Of a DNA stretch of 64,000 bases, positions 12,293 to 24,700 are shown piece by piece (the first letter of the stretch is position 1; every line of letters starts with the position of its first letter). Made by a program: the position numbers and the translations under genes. Below the pieces are notes generated by a model that ran no database searches, was not told the origin of the DNA, and saw only the letters and a list, made by a program, of their open reading frames with translations. The stretch is from Sphaerolaimus hirsutus (taxonomy: Eukaryota; Nematoda; Chromadorea; Monhysterida; Sphaerolaimidae), in the NCBI GenBank assembly GCA_964036195.1, contig OZ038451.1, positions 22,275,927 through 22,339,926 on the forward strand, in the 5' to 3' direction.

Positions 12293-12607
12293 ACCACCAG
12301 ACAGTGGAAAATGCGCACGGTACACATCAGGTATGTCACGCATGTGGTGTCACTTCTATGTTTCTATGTGCTGTCTTCTATCCTAAAGTCTTATTTACCT
12401 AAGCACTATTACATGCCAAACCTCTCTTGCAGTCACAGATATTTGACAAGAAACGATAGAGGTATTTACGTAACGAGTGAAAACAAAAACTGATATTCCT
12501 GACAGAAATCTCCATAGCACCTACCTACCTATCTCCTTTTATAATGCTATACCATGGTTCTACAGCCATAAATAACAACTTGTACTGCCACTTGACTGAC
12601 ATACCTG

Positions 12608-12720
12608 CATACCGTATTTCCTCAAAATACTCCCCCTCAAAATGACCACTATGAATTTATTAGCCCCCCCCCCCCTCGTTTCACCCCGCTCATAATCTCA
12701 CTCTGAAACAATCATGAAGG
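12608..12720. mobile_element. Left part of an R1 element
   Basis: Starts TACCGTATTTCCTCAAAATAC and runs through a C-rich stretch to 'catgaaggt'; the matching right end is absent, so this copy is truncated. Confidence 0.55.
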
Positions 12721-12826
12721 TATGGAGGCTCACAACCATTTTTTAAACACAGCTTTTTTATAAAAAAGTCATTGAAACACGTTTTTCCTCCCTATAAGAC
12801 TTTTTTGGTAGCAATTCGGATTTTGC

Positions 12827-12942
12827 TCCCGTATTTTTTCTAATAGAAGGGCAGGTCTCCAATAGAACGGCGTCTCCAATAAAAGGGTAGGTAAAAAGTT
12901 GACAAAATAGAAGGGCGCCCTTCTATTAGAAGAAATACGGTA
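12827..12942. mobile_element. R1 subfamily with CTAATAGAAGGGC words
   Basis: CCGTATTTTTTCTAATAGAA at the left mirrors TTCTATTAGAAGAAATACGG at the right. The interior repeats '(C/T)CCAATAGAACGGC'-like words. Same TACCGTA termini as R1 but a different internal word. Confidence 0.75.
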
Positions 12943-13039
12943 GTATGTTTTGGAGAGTGATTTGATAGCTCACACAAAGCAATTGTAAGGAAACATTTCC
13001 GACCCTATGAACTGCGTGTGCATCATAAGGAAGCGAAAT

Positions 13040-13247
13040 CGCTTTGGCGCTGGCGCCATTGGCGCTTGGCGCCATTGCCTCCTGGCGCCATTGGCGCTCG
13101 GCGCCGTGGTCCAGAAAAGCGCCATGGCGCTTTTGGCGCTTGGCGCTAAAACGCTCTGGCGCTATTGGCGCTTGGCGCCCAGGTCCTGAAAAGCGCCATG
13201 GCGCTTTTGGCGCTTGGCGCTAAAAGCCTGGCGCTTTTTCCATCACT
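13040..13247. mobile_element. R2 GGCGCC-rich element
   Basis: GGCGCTTGGCGCC words ending at the standard R2 terminus GGCGCTTTTTCCATCACTA (13230-13248). The left terminus is not preserved. Confidence 0.7.
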
Positions 13248-13249
13248 AC

Positions 13250-13410
13250 TTCCCCCTGTTGGCGAGGTGAGGAAAAAATAACTCCCCTCGAATAACTCCT
13301 CCCTCAAAAACTTCTGACGAAAAAAACTCCCCATCGAATAACTCCCCCTTAAAAACGTCTGACGAAAAAAATAATACCCATGGGGACTTATTCGAGTATT
13401 TAGGGTATAA
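13250..13410. mobile_element. Degenerate R1 element
   Basis: Words CTCGAATAACTCC occur repeatedly and the right end reads 'ttattcgagtatttagggta', a decayed R1 terminus. Confidence 0.55.
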
Positions 13411-13627
13411 ACATTCAATGACGCATTGATTGACAATTGAATTCGATGGTTTAGTGGCAGTTTTAAATAGAGTGCCGAGTAGATATGGAAAAGCAACAGA
13501 AAAGATAGCGCTGGGAGCCACGAAATGATGGCGCAAAGGGCCAAGATATCCATGGTTCCATTGAAACATAGAAAAAGGCACCATACGCAGCCCAACTTGG
13601 CGCCGTTCCACAACTACTACCCGTGTA

Positions 13628-13915
13628 TAGTGATGTAAAAGCGCCATGGCGCTGACGCTAGCGCCAAAGCAAAAAGCGCCATGGCTTTTTGGCGCTTAGC
13701 GCTGTTTTGCTGCGAGGCTATTGGCGCTTGGCGCCATGCCCATAAATAGCGCCATGGCGCTTTTGGCGCTTCGCGCTATTTTTGGCCGGCGCCAGGAACA
13801 AAATCGCTGGCGCTTGGCGCTAGCGCCAAAGCAAAAAGCGCCATGGCGCTTGGCGCCATTTTGCTGTGGCGCCATTGGCGCTTGGCGCCAAAGTTCTGGC
13901 GCTTTTCACATCACT
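13628..13915. mobile_element. R2 element, near-complete copy
   Basis: AGTGATGTAAAAGCGCC at the left and GGCGCTTTTCACATCACT at the right are inverted termini; length 288 bp. The interior is the GGCGCC/AGCGCC word repeat. Confidence 0.8.
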
Positions 13916-14106
13916 TTCACTACCCGTGTATTCAGCCTCTGAAACGTTATAGTAGGGTCGGAACCGGGTGCTACCCGCAAATGTTGAAAAAACGAAATCG
14001 AATAGCTGAACCCGACTCTACTTCCGCTCCGGCTTAAGCTCCATTTATTGTTCAACGAAAGTCGCGTCGTTGACCCAACTACAATTTTATGTGTTTAGTA
14101 ATTGAC

Positions 14107-14350
14107 TGTATACTCCGGTTACTTTACACCCTGCACGCGTGGTTCCCGCTGGAAGTGTGCCAACGATGGTTAACGCGTCCGAGTTTCATAAAAAGATGAC
14201 AAAATTGATTGATGTTATAATGTTATTCATTAACATATTCACATCGATGAAATTTTTTCATATTTTTCGGAAATCGCATGATTTAATAGTCATTGGCACA
14301 CTTCCAACACGAGACATAAATCAGTGCTAGGGCAGAGTATCACGTACGCC
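14107..14350. mobile_element. TATACTCC-ended MITE, uninterrupted copy
   Basis: Inverted ends TATACTCCGGTTAC and GTACGCCGAGTATA. The body matches the split copy at 7165-8000 over most of its length. Confidence 0.65.
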
Positions 14351-14941
14351 GAGTATAACACACGAACACGATCAAACATCGCAGGAGGGACGGAACACAA
14401 TTTCACAATCGTCCACCAGGACAAACACGCAACATCTCCCCGCATTTGGTGCCGTCTCGAAACAATTCGAAGGCAGCGGTCGCATTATTTTGGCTCCTGA
14501 AAGAACGCAAAGTGAATCGAAACAGAGATTAGCACCGCCGCTGGCGGCGAAACGAAACAGCTCAAACGTAAATATATTTGTGTGCTAGCCATTTTAAGTG
14601 TGTAAACTGACAGATTCCTTGAAATCGAACGGGTAAATTCGCTGTGTATATTGCAAATTCTTAAATAAAGTCTCCTCCCCCTAGAAAACTTTATACAGCA
14701 TTCTAGGTATTTTTCTTTTGCTGCATTTTAGTGATTTACTCAGAAAAAGTCAAAATAAAAGAGTAAGACAGCGTTTACACTTCATTTTTGTGACGACTCC
14801 GACAACGCTTGAAAAAGTTCCATAAGTCGAGTGAAAAGTTCCATATTCATGAGTGAATCTGGTAAAGTATACATAAATACCACCTAGGTGTATTTGCATG
14901 TCAAATTTCAGATGAATCGTGTGTGTTGCTCAAGAGTTATA

Positions 14942-15848
14942 CATGGTCCGGCTGAAAAGTCCCCGGGCAGTGCTCGCCATTCGCGCTAGGGGTGAGCTAC
15001 GGTCATAAAATTTTAACACGTTAATATATGAGGTTTTTTGAGTTTTCACCCAAAATTTCACCGCTCTAGCTCCACCCACTGCAGAACTGTGGGGGTTACA
15101 ATTTCGGTCATTTTGTACTGATGTACAAATGGTCACTAGCTCAATGCTGCTTTAAGTTGTGATCATGAAACTTTGGCTAGTGTAAGCCACCAGTGTTGAC
15201 AATGTGCCAGCACTAACCAACATTAGCTATGATATCATAAGCCCAGTCAATATTGTCATTACTGTCACTACCCTCACTACAGGATTCATCATTAACCACA
15301 AAAAGTGGTTAATACAGGATGCATTTTGCATGCACACTGCTGTTGAACACAGGTAATGTGTCCACTACAGATTAGTAATGAAACATAGAGAAATTTTTAA
15401 AACGCATCACTCACTTACTGCACATTTCAAAATAACATTAAAATCACTGCAATACAACATGATCTCAGATGATCACCTCAAACATCCATCACAGTTCCCA
15501 CGTTTCTTGCACATCACCCTGATCTGCATATTAATTTTACCTTAATAGAAATGATGTTGATAAAAGTGTTGAATATCATCAGCACATTACCAACACTGGT
15601 GGCTTACACTAGGCAAAGTTTCATGATCACAACTTAAAGCAGCATTGAGCTAGAGCACCATTTGTAGATCAGTACAAAATGACCGAAATTGTAACCCCCA
15701 CAGTTCCACAGTGGGTGGAGCTAGAGGGGTGAAATGTTAGGTGAAAACTCAAAACACCTGATATATTAACGTGTTAAAATTTTATGACCGTAGCTTACCC
15801 CTAGCGTGAATGGCGAGCACTGCCCGGGGACTTTTCAGCCGGACCATG
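14942..15848. mobile_element. Mariner-like foldback element with TA duplication
   Basis: Two arms of about 260 bp are near-perfect inverted copies, starting CATGGTCCGGCTGAAAAGTC and ending GACTTTTCAGCCGGACCATG, with TA on both sides (14940-14941, 15849-15850). The GGCTGAAAAGTCCCCGG motif resembles mariner-family termini. The centre (about 15200-15590) has no transposase frame, so it is non-autonomous. Confidence 0.82.
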
Positions 15849-16257
15849 TACATGTTTTCAAAAAAATTTGCCACTGTTGGAGCCCGACAGGTGCGCCGAC
15901 AATTTAAAAAAAGTGGTCGTCACATTGCGTGAGTGTGATGACAAGTAAAATATTTGATCTAGTCATCACAATGAGCATATGGTTAAAAAAGTGTCGCTAC
16001 CTACTTGTCGCCGATAACGAGGCTGACCAGTCACACTCATTATTTCTGCTAAAAAATAGATTTGTCATCACAAAACGGTCTGTGACGAGTAAGATCTATT
16101 GTCGTCACACAAGTGCAGTGTAAAAGGGGCCTAAATGTGTCAAAATCCAAAATTATCAATTTGAATTCATGAATCCATTCACGCATGGCTTCATTCATCG
16201 TGCAATCACTATTTTTCGTCACACTTTATGGATCATGTATTCAAACAAACACCACAG

Positions 16258-16542
16258 GCTCACGTCTGCGCCACCCAATCGGGCTCGAAGCGCAGTCGAC
16301 TGCTGCAGCTGCAGCTGCAGGCGGCCGCGCGCACACATCAACGACAGGCTCCGCCCCCCGTCGCCGCGGTCAATATCTCCCAGAAATCGTGCCGCTCGGC
16401 GGTCACCGCCAAGTTGACGCCCGACCAGAACACAATGGCGGTCGTGCACGCGCCCAACACGGACGACGTGGCGCGCACGAGCGACACGACGCCCGACGCG
16501 GGCAGGCGGCCGCGAGTGGCCAGGGCGATCAGGCCGGTCCCA
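16258..16542 (+). CDS. Possible host exon, Gln/Ala/Thr-rich
   Basis: A GC-rich 285-bp frame bounded by acceptor CACCACAG and donor CCA|GTGAAA, exactly 95 codons. It encodes a LLQLQLQAAAR stretch, then a Ser/Thr/Asp-rich segment and a basic RRPRVARAIR segment. R1 DNA starts within ten bases of the donor. Likely part of the gene beginning at 4322, but the connection is not proven; a competing frame is also open because of the GC content. Confidence 0.4.
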
Positions 16543-16550
16543 GTGAAACT

Positions 16551-17078
16551 GCCGTATTTCCTCGAAATATCCCCCTCGAATCACCCCCCCCCCCCTCAAA
16601 ATGGGGTGGGGAAATAGTAAACCCCCTCGAAATACCCCCCTCCGGAATGATGCACCTCATGTATGCAATGTAAATACCGTATTACCTCGAAATACCCCCC
16701 TCCGGAATGATGCACCTCATGTATGCAATGTAAATACCGTATTACCTCGAAATACCCCCAGGGGGTTTATTATTTCGCCAGCAAAATTTGAGGGGGGATA
16801 ATTCGAGGGGGGGGGGTTATTCGAGGGGGATCTATTATTTCGCCAGAAATTTTCGGAAATTCCCCATACTCGGACGTAGAAAAATTGAACAATTACATAG
16901 ATGTATATGTCTTTATAGGTATATATAACTGTATATACACATAAACCCTTCCCTAACGTCACTCAATCTTCAGTTTTAACGTGTTTCTGCAGTGTAAAGA
17001 TCACAAACTGCGGTATTTGTCCTGTACGTTCTCTTTACACTCAATGTTAGGGGGGGTATAACGAGGTAATACGGTATT
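16551..17078. mobile_element. R1 array with a 60-bp tandem duplication
   Basis: Begins 'ccgtatttcctcgaaatat' and ends 'gaggtaatacggtat'. A 60-bp unit (from 'cctcgaaatacccccctccg' to the next 'ataccgtatta') occurs twice in perfect tandem between about 16628 and 16747, followed by a third start of the unit. The long R1 interior (17010-17045) is present. Confidence 0.75.
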
Positions 17079-17210
17079 TCGTGTGCGTGCACATTAGTTG
17101 AGTGACAACATTTCAGAAGCAGATGAATCTTTTTTGAACACATTTTTGAGTTTGCCGCAATACTTCCGAAAAAACCGCACGCCATGTACACACCATTACA
17201 CTTTTTCCAG

Positions 17211-19518
17211 CCGCCCGAATCGCAGCTTGAAAACTGCGCACGACCCCAGCTCAAAGGAGCCTCCGAAGCTGCGGCAGAAAGCTCTTCAGCAGCCGCAAAC
17301 TGACCCCACGCCGCCGTCGCAAAAGCAGCCGCCGCCGCAGTCGACTTGGTGACAGTCCCAGACCCTGTAAAATGCCTAATGTCAAGCAAAGTGTTGAAAG
17401 TAGTGATGTAAAAGCGCCATGGCGCTTTTGGCGCTACTTTTCTGTGGTGCGATTAGCATTGAAAAAAATGACCGATTTTGAGAAAATATAATAAAATATT
17501 ATCTCAGAAAATCTCTCAAGAAAAAAATATAATTAAATCTCTTGGGTCATTTTCAAAAATATAATTAAATCTCTGAGAAAATCTCATAAAATCTCTCAAC
17601 TTAAGGTACCGTATTTGCTTGAATAATCCCACTGGGGGATTATTATTTCATCAGACTTTTTTGAGGTGGGGATTATTCAAGGGGGCGAATTATTCAAGCA
17701 AATACGGTATGATTCAATCGATATTTCAAGGTGTTTGAACAGTTCAGACTAGATATTAAGCACATTATTATGATTTAGGTACATTTTTTTAATAATAGAA
17801 TACATTACTTTCACGTGTGATAATCACCACAGAATTTATCAGATGACTTTTTTCACAAACTTTGTTAGTTATATTTTCAAAACAGTTGTTAAACCATATT
17901 TATGTTTACTCAACAATACATATTTACACTTAGTACTAAGTAAATACATTTAAACTTACTCTGAAAAAGTACCAGTACTCTCGTTTATATATACTTTTTG
18001 AAAGTACTTGAGTACAGAAAATGTATTTCGCATAGACTTTTTTGTTGGCTATTTCATGCCATAGAACAGAAAAATGGGAGAAAGAACAAAAAAATTGGAA
18101 AATGGCTAAAAATGGGTATTATATATAGGCACATATATAGTTAAAAATAGATGAAAATTGGCAAAACAACATATGAACTAGTGAATTTGAAAGTGAAAAT
18201 GGGCAAATATAGCGAGATTTTCTCAATCAGAAGAAAATATAATTAAATCTCTCTGGAAAATCATGGAAAAAATATAAATCACAGAAAATCTTATATTTTC
18301 TGAGATTTTTAAAATATTAATCTCCCAGAGATTTTTTCAATGCTAGGTGCGATTGGCGCTCGGCACCTTGCCCATGAACTTTGGCGCTTTTGGGGCTTGG
18401 CGCTATCTTTGCCCGGTGCCAGGAACAAAATGCGGGGCGCTGGCGCTTGGCGACATTTTGCTCTGGCGCCATTGGCGCTTGGCAGTGTGGATTGGAAAAG
18501 CACCATGACGCTTTCGACGCTTGGCGCCAAAGTTCTGGCGCTTTTTACATCACTAGTAAAATGCCCTGGAAAATGACAAACTAACTTTGCATGACACTTT
18601 GCATGACATTTGACATATCCCAGGGTATTTTACAGGGTACGTGACTGCCCCCAGGAGGTCGACCACGCGGCACAGCCGCCACCCCAGGGAGCAGTCCTAC
18701 AGCAGGAGAAACCGCATGTGGAGAAAGTTCAAGGAAAGCAATATAATTAGGAATGTGGCCCAGATGTGAGTGGTTCATGCTGGGTGGCTTTTTTTGATGG
18801 CCACAGGTTTTTGATGAGAAACAAATGTGAGCAAAGTGAACGAGGAAGTGACTTTTTTCTTCTGATGGACTGATGCTAGGTAGCTTTTTTCATGGCTCAA
18901 TCTTTGCCAGTCTTCAGATTATTATACTGCATGTGCCACCCACTTTTCACTGAAATCCGATCTGAATAATCCCACATATTCGATCTGAAAAAAGAAACAA
19001 TAAATTGACCAAAAAATTTTTCAATACGTTTTCATGTTGGAAAAAAATTTGCCAGGATTTTATTCATCAAATTATTGTAGCAGAACGCTATCTGCTCAGT
19101 AAAGATAACTTTAGTCATAAATAAAAGCAAAATTTAACCACCACCAAAAAAACTTTTTTATTTCATTTTATTAAAAAATACCAAGAATAGGATAAGTATT
19201 TTACCAATCAGGCTGAAAGTCCATCAACCAAGTCAAACCAACAACAGGCGCAACTTCGACGAGGAAGCGGCCGCGTGGGCGGAGGCGGGCACGCTGCGCG
19301 GCATCCCCACGACCATACCGCGCATCGACGACGGCATCCCGGAGCCGGGCCCGCCGCCCGTCAGCCCTGCAGGTGTGCCCGACAGCGCACACGTAGGGGG
19401 ACGAAAGTGTCCACGATTACCTAGGGCCTCTCGCGTTGCACTAGACACCTTGTCAAGTTGCGAGCGCCGCGGTGATGTACAGCGAGAAAGTTTATTATGC
19501 GCTCGACTTTTCGGATAG
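17211..19518 (+). CDS. Three exons of a Pro/Arg-rich host gene with a plausible 3' end
   Basis: Exons 17211-17348, 18655-18765 and 19212-19518 join with consistent phases. The first is Lys/Pro/Gln-rich (PPSQKQPPPQST), the second Arg/Ser-rich (SRRNRMWRKFK), the third starts NNRRNFDEEAAAWAEAG and contains PEPGPPPVSPA, with a stop at 19516-19518 unless the internal donor at 19373 (G|GTGTGC) is used. The first intron consists almost entirely of a nested transposon complex. These may be the 3' exons of the gene starting at 4322; no family is recognised. Confidence 0.42.
17454..18345. mobile_element. R5 hAT-like MITE with 8-bp TSD
   Basis: Ends TAGCATTGAAAAAA and TTTTTTCAATGCTA are exact inverted copies; GGTGCGAT is duplicated at 17446-17453 and 18346-18353. 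No transposase; interior is AT-rich with paired 'gagattttctcagaaaat' motifs near each end. Confidence 0.88.
17607..17709. mobile_element. R1 element, GAATAATCC word, complete copy
   Basis: TACCGTATTTGCTTGAATAA and TTATTCAAGCAAATACGGTA are exact inverted ends with TA borders; total 103 bp. It has inserted into the R5 element. Confidence 0.88.
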
Positions 19519-19746
19519 CCGCAGCTGGGGGTGGCATCTCATTTTTTCAAGGCAAAGCGAGTAATAAGATTACCTTTTATTACTGAAAATCGAATAGCAA
19601 AATTTTCGCCAGCGATCCACTGGCTGTTTTTTGACCAAGCGGGTCATAAAAATCGTTTTGAATTCAAAAAATCAAGCAACTGTTCAACATTGATTTTTTT
19701 CATGCATCATTTCTGATCATGATGCTGCCGCCGCCAGTGTCTCCTT

Positions 19747-19879
19747 TAGTGATGTAAAAGCACAATGGCGCTGGCGTCTGGCGCTATCTTGCTGTGGCGC
19801 CGTTGGCGCTTGGCGCTATGCGCATAAAAAACGCCATGGCGCGTCGCGCCATTTTCCTCTGGCGCTTTTTACATCACCA
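19747..19879. mobile_element. R2 GGCGCC-rich element, short copy
   Basis: TAGTGATGTAAAAGCACAATGG at the left and GGCGCTTTTTACATCAC at the right with GGCGC words between. Confidence 0.7.
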
Positions 19880-20030
19880 TCGCAGCGAATCAATGCGCGC
19901 AAAGTCGCTCAACCCCCCCCCCCCCCCCGCCCCCACGCAGTTCGATCGTATCGCATGGGCAGCCAAAACGACCAGTCAATCGCGATCACACAATCCGTAT
20001 TGCGCAGCGCACCGGCGCAGAGTAACAGGT

Positions 20031-20181
20031 GCCACTCCCAGACCTTGTAAAATGTGATGCAGTGTCAAAAGTCATGTAAAATGCCCTACAAAATGGCAAA
20101 CGCTCGTTTGCCATCTTCCTGGGCATTTTACATGACTTTTGGCACTGCTTGGCATTTTACAGGGTCTGGGAGTGGCGCCAG
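20031..20181. mobile_element. R3 element, best-preserved short copy
   Basis: About 150-bp near-perfect palindrome: left GCCACTCCCAGACCTTGTAA, right TTACAGGGTCTGGGAGTGGC, with matching inner blocks GTCATGTAAAATGCCC / GGGCATTTTACATGAC. It defines the family termini. Confidence 0.82.
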
Positions 20182-21338
20182 GGGGCGCACGGGCACCCAG
20201 CACACCATATGAAAGTGGCGTCGCATGATGCAAAGTGATTCGCTGATGGAGCGTGCATGATCGCTATCGCAATTAATCGTGCTATTTGTTGACGTGCGTG
20301 GTGACAGCGGCGTGCGCTGCAGACGCGTCACTGATTATATGCAATGTGAATAAATTGTGTGCGCGTGTAACTTTGTGCTTCAGATTTCAAGATACCTACC
20401 ACCTGCCTATACAGATACATGCCTGTGTATTCAACCATTCAATGAAATTAATCTAGGTATGTCGAACAGTCATATTCACACGATTTACATAGCGCATTTC
20501 TTTCAAATAAAACAAACTTTTTGGACAGCGTACAAGCTCGCTCGAAAATACTTTTTACCGGTAACTGTGGTGTAAATAGAAAAATACGAAACAGAAAATA
20601 CGTGCCGAGACGTAAGAATATTTTTTATTATGCATGTTCATGTGTAGAATCGGCCGTTATAATATTTAAATGCAGACTATTGAACAACTTTTACAAGAGC
20701 TCAATATCGCCGAGAGACTACAAAAAAAACTCTCAAGATAGCAAAATTTCTGTAAAAAATCTGTTATAAATTTGCAAAAAAACCGGCGCGTCAAACAGGG
20801 GGAAGCCCCCAAAAAAATCGCACCGTCTTACGAAAAATCCTCTAGTTTATACAGCAAGACGAAAAAAGCTTAAAAAGTATCACAATCACAGCTTAGGGCA
20901 ACTTCGATCATTGACTTGACTGTGTTTCAGTTTATCTTTGGAAAATTCTCTAATACTCGCTAAAAGGGCAGAACGTTCATTCACCGGTGACTTAGTTATA
21001 GCTTCTTCACGCTTCACAAATTCACGGGGGCTCTTCACGCTTTCTCTCGATTTCGTTTCGATAATATTTGCAATTTTATCTGCTTTCGGGCTGGCGGAAG
21101 TTTCTGCAAAATGTATTTTTACGTTTAAACGTCAGCCACAACGTGCAAAAGAAAATGTGTAATTATTGAAAAAAATGTGCGATAAAATTGATAACAAGAC
21201 ACAGCAACACACATGCAATATTAGTCGACGTTGCACAGCCACTGGAACAGGAATCTGCAACAAATTCGAATGAAAATCAGTGAATTGTGGCACATCAAAC
21301 GATTAGTGAGAGCATGCAACCAAAAAAGTAATGGGTAG
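20182..21338. other. Gene-free stretch
   Basis: AT-rich DNA without a supportable exon, RNA gene or complete mobile element. The short frames in 20357-21162 lack splice sites and family resemblance. Confidence 0.45.
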
Positions 21339-21640
21339 TAGGGATGAAAGAAGTTTTAGCGGGTTTTTAAAAAAATAATCGCTTTTTTCAAAACCTCATA
21401 TTCGTAAAATGGCTGTGGAGACATGAAAACACTAAACCGATTATGACATTTAATCGACCCCATTTAATCGTATGTGGAATTGCGAGTTTGCGCGATAAAT
21501 AATTTGGAAAAAACCCTGGTGAATCCGTGAATCCTAGTGAAAACCCCTACTGAAAAATTATACAGCAGCTTTTGATAAACACTCGAGTTTCCCTTGAAAA
21601 ACGCTTTTTAAAAACTGCTAAAAACCTCCGGCCATCCCTA
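21339..21640. mobile_element. TAGGGATG-ended MITE
   Basis: TAGGGATG at the left and CCATCCCTA at the right; the sub-terminal 'gtttttaaaaaa' blocks and 'gcggg / ctgc' are roughly inverted. The 8-bp flanks no longer match. Related termini occur at 23774 and 29005-29640. Confidence 0.55.
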
Positions 21641-21730
21641 ATTAATGAACTACAACTCAACACTGGTCGCTTTGAAAAAAACCGACCCGATGGGTTATTG
21701 GAAACGGTGGATGAGTTCAAACTATCTCCA

Positions 21731-24700
21731 TCAATGGCTTTTTCGCACGTCAGCCCGCTGCTGGAGCTTTGCAATACTTCCACGGTTTTTAAATCCGTGT
21801 CTTTTCCGCGCACAATTCCCAACGACCACTGCGCAATGCGGAAGTGTGTGGTTTTTGATATTGAAAAAAGGTGTATTTACAGTGAGGAAAGTGCGCTAAG
21901 TTATCAACTACGTATTTGTGCTTCCGGAGAAGCGATTTATTGGCGATGTAAATAATCCCTCTAAGGGCTCAATCTGATAGACCCCTGGGTATATTTGGTT
22001 GTCTATTTGAGTAGAACCCAAAAATTGGCACAATGATGTAAATGTGCTGAATAAAGTACCAACTTCTTGGAGCATGCGGCGTCTCTGCACGCGGTGCGCA
22101 TCCGACGACAGGAAGGCGGCCAGCCGCGAACTTCGCTCAACTTCGCGCATCTGCAAACACAAAACGATACCAAAATTCTAAATGATGCAACGCCAATAAA
22201 AAATGATAAAGTTTTTGTTTGTGTAAAATGTGTGAAGTTCAATGTAATGATTTTTCGAAAACTCTAATGCAAATCATTCTCGAAACTGTCAACTGAAAAA
22301 TAATACGCCAGCGTATATTCAGAGCAACATGTAACGTGAGGAGTTTCCAAAAAAAACCTCGATCGCAAGTTTACAACTTGCCAATGCAAAATCACCAGTC
22401 CCCCAGTATCAAACCCAACAAAAACGCACAAACCACTCAACCCAACCTACCTGTTTTCTGTGCTCCAACAGCTGTTTCAACATGGCTTCCCTCGCGCCAG
22501 CAAAAGCCTCGCTAACAGGCCTGGAAATGGCCACCTGCGTGGCGGACAGGCGCATGGCGGCGACCCCGGCGAACAGCTCCATGGACAGGAGCTGCTTGAC
22601 CGTGGGGTAGTGCGTGCCGCGCACCGCGGACTCGGAGAGAAGGGTGACTAGAAGGGAGCCTGAGATGGGTTGATGTTGGTGATGGTAGTGGGGGTGGCGA
22701 GGGATTTTTCAACGGTTTTTTTTCTTTTAAAAACGCGAGCATCAAAAACAAGTTTTTTTTAAAACCGCAGCCAAATTTTTTTGTATATCGTATTTCTTCT
22801 AATAGAATGGCACCTTCTCTTTATTTCGTGGCCCACAAAAGTCAAAAAGAAATTCTATAAGAAGAAATACGGTAATTTCACACACATTTCACCTACAAAT
22901 AGTCACTGATAGTCGCTACTTTCACTTTTCAGTTAGGAATTTCGAGAGAAAAACACCTACGTATTTTCGACGCGCATGGCGGCATCTCGCTGTCGTCGGG
23001 TATGTAGGGCGTGAGCAGCGCGTCGCCGGTGGCCAACTCGAGCATCGTGTGCCCGAAGCAGTACACGTCCAACGCCTCCAGCGACTGAGGTTGGAAAGTG
23101 CTCAAAGAAAGTGCTTGTCACTTGTCGCACGAGGGCACTTTAAAGTGACAAAAAACACACCGAAATGCACTTCAACTGGATGGCAAAGTGCCAATAGTGC
23201 GAACGGCGACCCAGCAGCCCTGCCTCCACGTCACCCAGCAGACAGCCGTTCTCGCTGACGTATACATTGCCCGCGTGCAGGTGACCTGTTTTCGAGACGA
23301 ATCCACAATTGAATTTGATTAGTTTCATAAGTTTGGGTTTAAAAAAAACAATCTTATTAAAATTGTGTTAGTTTATTCTAATCAAAATTTATTGCATCCT
23401 TATCTGAAAAGTGACGGCCTACGCACTGAACAAATACTTTTTATCCAATGGTTTGTTTATTTTTACTGTTGTAAATATTTTTTGGTTGTTGTTTTTTCAA
23501 CGCGAACTTTTCAACTTTTTTATATTTTTCAAGTTCCCAACCACGTTTCGAATCGGAAAAAAACAGTAAAGCCAACCATAAGGAATGCCCAGTTTGTGGA
23601 TGAAACTGAGCGCCTCCAAAACGTGCCTGCCGACGTAGCGCAAATCGGGCGTATCCAATGGATAAATCGAATCTGATTCCGCATTGTAATATTTACGCAG
23701 ATAAGAGTCGGTCGGGCGTACCTGCGATTTAAAAAATGAATTTTTGAATAACTCTTGAAAAAATCACAAGACTAGGGATGGCCGAGTAGGGTTCAAACGA
23801 TATATCGTATCGAATATCGAATATCGGATATCGACCATTTTTTAATATCGAATATCGAATATCGATATCGAAAATTTTGAAAAAATATCGAATATCGAAT
23901 ATCGATATCGAAAATTTTGAAAAAATATCGAATATCGATATCGAATATCGACCATATTTTCGATATATCGAACCTGTATAATGTCCTTAATTAAGTTATT
24001 ATTTTTGTTTTGAGATATTTGTGATTAATTTGATTTGCTTATAGTATCTAAGTTGATGAGTAAAAGTAAAGTATTTAATGTTATCTTTGTTGGAGTGCTT
24101 ACTCCACATTTCTTGTATTTGGTTTGGCCACATACCTACTGAACTACCTACCTCATATTTGAAGCCAGAAAATGCTGATATGCTGCTTTTTTGCAACATG
24201 CCCTTAAACAATTGGGTTATAAGTATGAATTGTAATATCTACCAATTTTTGTTTGTCTGATACAATTTGATTCGTCATGTTTTTTCTTCGATTTTTTCAT
24301 TCTGACCATTGTAAACCTTGTTAAAATCAATTGTACTTTTCAGTAAAGAGATAATCAACCATGTTTGCAACCATATGAAAATACAACATGCTGCTTGAAA
24401 TATGCCTTGCTATACCAAAAGCTAAATATCGAATATCGAAAATATCGAAATATCGATATCGAATATCGACCATTTTTTAGTATCGAATATCGAATATCGA
24501 TATCGAGGGTCCATATCGTATCGAATATCGATATCGAAAATTTTGAAAAACTATCGAATATCGAATATCGATATCGAAAATTTTGAAAAAATATCGAATA
24601 TCGATATCGAAAATTTTGAAAAAATATCAAATATCGAATATCGATATCGAAAAGTGATATCGTTTGAACCCTATGGCCGAGTTTTCAAACGGTTTTTAAA

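Larger units (their letters stand above)
17349..18654. mobile_element. Four-level nested transposon complex
   Basis: The outer R3 element (ends CAGTCCCAGACCCTGTAAAA and TTTTACAGGGTACGTGACTG) contains an R2 element (17402-18556, GTGATGTAAAAGCGCC / GGCGCTTTTTACATCAC with TA borders). R2 contains an R5 hAT-like element (17454-18345), which contains a 103-bp R1 element (17607-17709). Each layer has its own recognisable ends. Confidence 0.85.

Noticed and set aside
10105-13942. Ala/Leu/Trp-rich frames such as MALLALGA... on both strands
   Set aside because: They are translations of the GGCGCC/AGCGCC words of R2 and occur wherever R2 does, on both strands.
16551-17078. Repeated short units that might suggest a CRISPR array
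   Set aside because: Eukaryotic context, no spacers of constant size, and units match the dispersed R1 transposon family.
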